From an uncultured Erysipelotrichaceae bacterium (GTDB lineage Bacteria > Bacillota_I > Bacilli_A > Erysipelotrichales > Erysipelotrichaceae), in the NCBI GenBank assembly GCA_937900565.1, contig CALCFG010000115.1:1-17704 (forward strand): 17,704 bases of DNA, read 5' to 3'. The notes below the pieces were generated by a model. The model worked only from the letters and a program-made list of their open reading frames with translations. It was not told where the DNA came from and searched no databases. Below are positions 14,876 through 17,704 of the stretch, in pieces (position 1 is the stretch's first letter; every line of letters starts with the position of its first letter). The translations under genes and the position numbers were made by a program.

Positions 14876-15655
14876 TTATGACAATGCGACATCTAAAATC
14901 ATCATTAGTACAAATCCAAAGGCAAAAAATAATGTCCCAATATTGCTATGCTTTCCTTCACTCATACTCGGTATCAATTCTTCAACAACCACATAAATCA
15001 TCGCCCCTGCCGCAAATGATAAGCAATAAGGTAATACAGGTTCTATCACACTGGCGAATAATAAGGTAATTACAGTTGCGATTGGTTCCACAACACCAGA
15101 AAACGCGCCAAAAGCAAAGCTTTGTGTTTTAGTTAATCCTTCGCCTTTTAAAGGAAGCGATACAATCGCGCCTTCTGGAAAGTTTTGCAAAGCAATTCCT
15201 AAAGCCAATGCAAAAGCACTGGCAATGGATACTAAATTACTTTCATTTATTAATGCAGCCAACACTACTCCTAAAGCCATCCCTTCAGGAATATTATGCA
15301 AAGTCACAGCTAAAAACATCATCCGATGTTTACCAAGTTTAGATTTTTTGCCTTCAATTTGACCATCCATATGCATGTGCGGAATAAAATGATCCAATGC
15401 TAATAGGAAAAAAATCCCTAACATAAAACCAATGGCCGCAGGCAAAAACGCAAACTTGCCATAGTTAATGGATGCATCAATACTTGGAATAATTAAACTC
15501 CAAACACTTGCTGCCACCATCACACCTGCCGCAAATCCAATCAGCATACGATTTGCTGTATCAGATATTTGATTTTTTAAAAAATAGACCATTGAAGCAC
15601 CTAATACAGTTCCTAACAATGGAATAAATAATGTAATTAATGCAATACAATTCAT
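14876..15655 (-). CDS. ZIP family divalent metal transporter (ZupT/GufA-like)
   Basis: A 259-residue, eight-span membrane protein that takes up Zn2+ and possibly other divalent metals. The binuclear metal-site motifs are HNIPEG (120-125) in span 4 and QNFPEG (157-162) in span 5. A His-rich cytoplasmic loop, DHFIPHMHMDG (88-98), precedes span 4 and is typical of metal sensing. The first motif keeps its His, while Q157 replaces the His often found in ZupT proteins, closer to the GufA branch. ATG 15655 has AAAGGGGT upstream. A TATACT at 15681-15686 may be its -10. Leads the ZIP, tRNA-Leu, mscS series and diverges from the acyltransferase gene. Confidence 0.92.
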   Translation of the reverse strand: MNCIALITLFIPLLGTVLGASMVYFLKNQISDTANRMLIGFAAGVMVAASVWSLIIPSIDASINYGKFAFLPAAIGFMLGIFFLLALDHFIPHMHMDGQIEGKKSKLGKHRMMFLAVTLHNIPEGMALGVVLAALINESNLVSIASAFALALGIALQNFPEGAIVSLPLKGEGLTKTQSFAFGAFSGVVEPIATVITLLFASVIEPVLPYCLSFAAGAMIYVVVEELIPSMSEGKHSNIGTLFFAFGFVLMMILDVALS

Positions 15656-15725
15656 AAGTTACCCCTTTCTAACTAAATAAAGTATAACATTATCATTCAA
15701 ATTAATCGTTTGATATGCTTTAGGA

Positions 15726-15731
15726 TATAAT
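15726..15731 (+). promoter_or_regulatory. -10 element immediately before the acyltransferase gene
   Basis: A perfect TATAAT with exactly six bases (TAAGTC) before ATG 15738, the geometry of a leaderless transcript. AGGA upstream is 12 bases from the ATG and lies within the promoter itself, so it is unlikely to serve as a ribosome site. No good -35. Confidence 0.45.
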
Positions 15732-15737
15732 TAAGTC

Positions 15738-16958
15738 ATGAATAAAGTGCAAGTGTTTTTAATGGGCGTGTCCCTATTTGTTTTGGGAAGTTTACTTTTA
15801 ATTAATCCTTTGGATTTTAATAATCAATTCTTTGGAGTCTATTCTGCCATTCTTATTGCTTTATTAGTTCTTTCATTAAAAATTCAACCTAATATAGATA
15901 AGAACATTCATGAAAATCAAACGAGTTTAGATAATGTAGATTTGATGAAATGGATTTGCGCCATTATTATCATTATTTTACACTTGCGACCATTTCAAAC
16001 CATTAATCCTATCTTAGATACTGTATTTAATAATATGATTTCGCGTATCTGTGTTCCCTTCTTTTTTATTTCCAGTGGGTATTTAGCAGCTAAAAAGATC
16101 CAAAATGAGCCAAATTATATTCACCGATATATTAAACAAACATTAAAAACATACATAAAAGTATCAATTATTTACCTACCATTAGGCATCGCCTATTTAT
16201 TACCTGCTTTTGGGTTAATTCAAGAATATATTGAATCATTTGGTTTTAACATAGTGATTAATGGATTTATCTGGTGTTTACTAATTATTATTGGATTGTT
16301 AATTGCATTCTTTTATGTAGGTACCTATTATCACTTATGGTATTTCCCAGCGTTGTTAATCAGCCTTGCTATTATTGATTGGGTACGCAAACGATTTAAA
16401 TTATCCATTTTATTAATCATTTCATTCTTTTTGCTCATTATTGGAAGCTTTGAAACGTACTATGGTAGCTTGCCCGTTTTAGTGCAATGGTTTTTGGATA
16501 AATACTTTATGGTATTTATTACTACACGAAACTTTTTATTCTTTGGACTATTCTATGTCACATTAGGGTATCTTATCTACGGTAAAAAGCCTTTATTTGC
16601 CCGTAATGCATTATTTGGATTACTATTATCTGCTATTGGCCTAGTAGTTGAAACAGTATTTTTACAAACCATTACGCGTCTGGATAGCAATATTTTAATT
16701 AGTGCTGCCCCATTTGTATATTTCTTGTTTATTGTTGCTATATATTCCAACCAATGGACACGTAAAAAAATTAATTTCCGCGCTTATTCCATTGAATATT
16801 ATTTATGGCATCCAATGATTATCTTTTTTATGATTGATATCTTTCATTTAAATATTATTTGGGCCAATGAGCCTTATTTATTAGTTTTACTCGGTTTTCT
16901 ATTGACCCATTTATTATCCACATTGCTTATTAGTTTACGCAACAGAAAAAGAGCCTAA
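15738..16958 (+). CDS. Acyltransferase family 3 (AT3) membrane protein
   Basis: A 406-residue polytopic protein of the acyltransferase-3 family, which moves acyl groups (often acetyl) across the membrane onto cell-wall sugars, exopolysaccharide or lipids. The domain opens at about 66 with VDLMKWICAIIIIILHLRPF, with the candidate catalytic His at H82, and continues through about ten spans, including VPFFFISSGYLAAKK and the closing SIEYYLWHPMIIFF. An extra pair of membrane segments (5-23, 30-48) precedes it. There is no extracellular SGNH domain as in OatA; the layout resembles the membrane half of VanT-type proteins, but no racemase domain follows. ATG 15738 lacks a Shine-Dalgarno sequence. 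The TAA stop lies in the loop of a terminator. Target unknown. Confidence 0.85.
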   Translation: MNKVQVFLMGVSLFVLGSLLLINPLDFNNQFFGVYSAILIALLVLSLKIQPNIDKNIHENQTSLDNVDLMKWICAIIIIILHLRPFQTINPILDTVFNNMISRICVPFFFISSGYLAAKKIQNEPNYIHRYIKQTLKTYIKVSIIYLPLGIAYLLPAFGLIQEYIESFGFNIVINGFIWCLLIIIGLLIAFFYVGTYYHLWYFPALLISLAIIDWVRKRFKLSILLIISFFLLIIGSFETYYGSLPVLVQWFLDKYFMVFITTRNFLFFGLFYVTLGYLIYGKKPLFARNALFGLLLSAIGLVVETVFLQTITRLDSNILISAAPFVYFLFIVAIYSNQWTRKKINFRAYSIEYYLWHPMIIFFMIDIFHLNIIWANEPYLLVLLGFLLTHLLSTLLISLRNRKRA

Positions 16959-16969
16959 GCTCTTTTTCT
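16944..16969. terminator. Bidirectional terminator holding the acyltransferase stop codon
   Basis: An 11-bp perfect stem AGAAAAAGAGC/GCTCTTTTTCT with a 4-base loop CTAA that contains most of the TAA stop. The stem itself supplies T-runs on both strands and serves the converging 90-residue gene as well. Confidence 0.85.
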
Positions 16970-16987
16970 TTGTATTTCGGTTGCACC

Positions 16988-17260
16988 TCATTCCAAACCT
17001 TCATCATTTAATGAAACCGTTAGAACAAATCCTGCCTCATACATATTGGTTTTATTGTTTTCTTCAATGAATTGAGATAATTCCCGTATATTCAATGAGT
17101 GAAGCTGTCCGTTATCATTCGATAACACGTAATATAATATATATTCTTTTCCCATTTCAAAATCGATACGAAAATCAATGCCACTTCGAACAATAGCATT
17201 TTTAAGTGGATCTAAATGGTCTATATCCAATGGTATTTCAACGCGAGTACGTTGCTCCAT
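16988..17260 (-). CDS. Hypothetical 90-residue protein
   Basis: I do not recognise a family. It is soluble and acidic, with no signal or membrane segment and no cysteine. It looks like a small alpha/beta fold: strand RVEIPL, helix LDPLKNAIVRSG, strands FRIDFEMGKEYILYYVLS, helix IRELSQFIEENN, strand GFVLTVSL. Composition and codon use are like the neighbours, it ends at a shared terminator, and no better frame overlaps it, so it is probably real. ATG 17260 has no Shine-Dalgarno sequence. It is alone on its strand between the acyltransferase and the IS remnant, which gives no hint of function. Confidence 0.6.
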   Translation of the reverse strand: MEQRTRVEIPLDIDHLDPLKNAIVRSGIDFRIDFEMGKEYILYYVLSNDNGQLHSLNIRELSQFIEENNKTNMYEAGFVLTVSLNDEGLE

Positions 17261-17340
17261 TGACGCATCAAATGTTGTAAAACTTATTTGATAATTTATT
17301 AGCTCTCTGTCATTATTTTTATATTAATCTAAGCAGAAAA

Positions 17341-17363
17341 CTCATAAGTCTTTAGCTTATGAG
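17341..17363. repeat. Hairpin at the right end of the IS200/IS605-like remnant
   Basis: An 8-bp perfect inverted repeat CTCATAAG/CTTATGAG with a 7-base loop. It overlaps the TAA at the end of the tnpA remnant (17357-17359), as the subterminal hairpin of IS200/IS605-family right ends often lies just past tnpA. Confidence 0.6.
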
Positions 17364-17674
17364 ATGAATGCATAAACTTGATTTTCTATATAAAGTTTGA
17401 TAATTTCTGGGTTTGCTTGACCTATGGAACAAGCAAAATATCCATCACTCCAAAAAGTATGTTCTTTCCAAAAATGTTTAGATGAAACTTAGGGTAATTT
17501 TTCCATAAGTTAATTGTAGTTTCTTGCTTTAATTTCCTGACTATTGATGTAACCGATAATTTTGTGTTAACGCTAATATAAAGATGTACAGAAAAACTAA
17601 TATAAGATGTACATCTTTTTTTGATTTTTCGTATATTAAAATCCTTGTACAAAGGAGACCAACTATGATTTGTA
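17357..17674 (-). pseudogene. tnpA: IS200-like transposase tnpA, frameshifted and rearranged
   Basis: Y1 (HUH-type) transposase fragments are spread over two frames. The upstream frame gives VHLYISVNTKLSVTSIVRKL then KQETTINLWKNYPKF, matching the middle of IS200 TnpA. The downstream frame (17357-17476) gives HFWKEHTFWSDGYFACSIG and ends with IKLYIENQVYAFIS; the Y of YIENQ is the expected catalytic tyrosine. A one-base shift near 17477-17483 separates them. The HUH motif, normally H-x-H with a following hydrophobic run, is reduced to VHLYI with no first His, and only about 22 residues separate it from a WSPLYK start-like segment near 17655-17674, where about 45 are usual. Hence inactive. A 5'-most region to 17704 has further stops. 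Confidence 0.75.
17573..17613. repeat. Imperfect tandem duplication inside the tnpA remnant
   Basis: CTAATATAAAGATGTACA (17573-17590) and CTAATATAAGATGTACA (17597-17613) differ by one A and are separated by GAAAAA. In the gene this duplicates the codons of the HUH region (VHLYIS). The second copy runs into a 12-bp palindrome AGATGTACATCT. Confidence 0.8.
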
Positions 17675-17704
17675 AAGAGTTTTTATAAGATTTGAGTAGT
17701 GCAT

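Larger units (their letters stand above)
17341..17704 (-). mobile_element. Decayed IS200/IS605-family insertion sequence, right end
   Basis: Made up of the end hairpin and a broken Y1-transposase gene. The outer boundary is probably just left of 17341; the other end may lie beyond the window. No terminal direct repeat is expected for this family and none is seen. No tnpB is visible. Confidence 0.7.

Noticed and set aside
15656..15737. TGATAATGTTATACT before the ZIP gene as a Fur/Zur-type metal operator
   Set aside because: Only the left half TGATAAT fits a Fur box; the right half matches at about two of seven positions, and no Zur or MntR consensus is present.
8887..16958. VanW plus a VanT-like acyltransferase as a vancomycin-resistance cluster
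   Set aside because: They are about 6 kb apart on opposite strands, the acyltransferase has no racemase domain, and no D-Ala-D-Lac/Ser ligase, vanH, vanX or VanRS genes are present. Both families are common housekeeping genes in Bacillota.
17341..17704. Repeats near the right end as a CRISPR array
   Set aside because: Only two imperfect copies with a 6-base gap, inside a broken transposase gene; no regular spacers and no cas genes.

Overview
The window is AT-rich chromosomal DNA, mostly coding on the minus strand, from a low-GC Bacillota. AAGGAGG-type ribosome sites, TGA used as a stop, a bacterial V-type ATPase, AdhE, VanW, TypA and CcpA-type cre boxes all fit an anaerobic or facultative fermenter. 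I would guess the class Erysipelotrichia or a near relative, but there is no rRNA here to prove it.

Left part (1-3000): the first genes of a V-type ATPase operon, in the order G/H-like stalk subunit, subunit C, subunit I (cut by the window edge). Behind it is a tRNA-Leu(UAA)/tRNA-Cys(GCA) unit with its own promoter and terminator. Then come a MATE exporter and the ribosome-associated GTPase TypA/BipA, read bipA to MATE (3029-6269). Next is a tight operon of a D,D-carboxypeptidase, a NusG-domain-II lipid-anchored or membrane-anchored protein and a Gx-family membrane protein (6372-8651). The last two resemble the EetA/EetB pair of flavin-based electron-transfer loci. A plus-strand tRNA-Leu(GAG) follows, then vanW and a decayed reading frame upstream of it.

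Centre (10038-13850): the bifunctional aldehyde/alcohol dehydrogenase adhE and a divergent HSL-family esterase share a 216-bp spacer. This spacer holds two cre-like boxes, a Rex-like operator that overlaps the adhE -35 element, and repeated TTTTCACA half-sites. It is the most operator-dense DNA in the window and suggests joint carbon and NADH/NAD control of fermentation.

Right part (13937-17704): ZIP metal transporter, tRNA-Leu(CAG) and an MscS channel lie in one direction with very short gaps and no visible terminators. Then follow a divergent membrane acyltransferase, a 90-residue orphan protein, and the decayed right end of an IS200/IS605-family insertion sequence.

I do not see a clearly new defence, CRISPR or mobile system. 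The points most worth following up are the adhE/esterase regulatory spacer, the carboxypeptidase-NusG_II-Gx operon, several first genes with no Shine-Dalgarno sequence (two with a -10 element exactly six bases before ATG), the tRNA embedded between two protein genes, and the duplicated segment in the broken tnpA.
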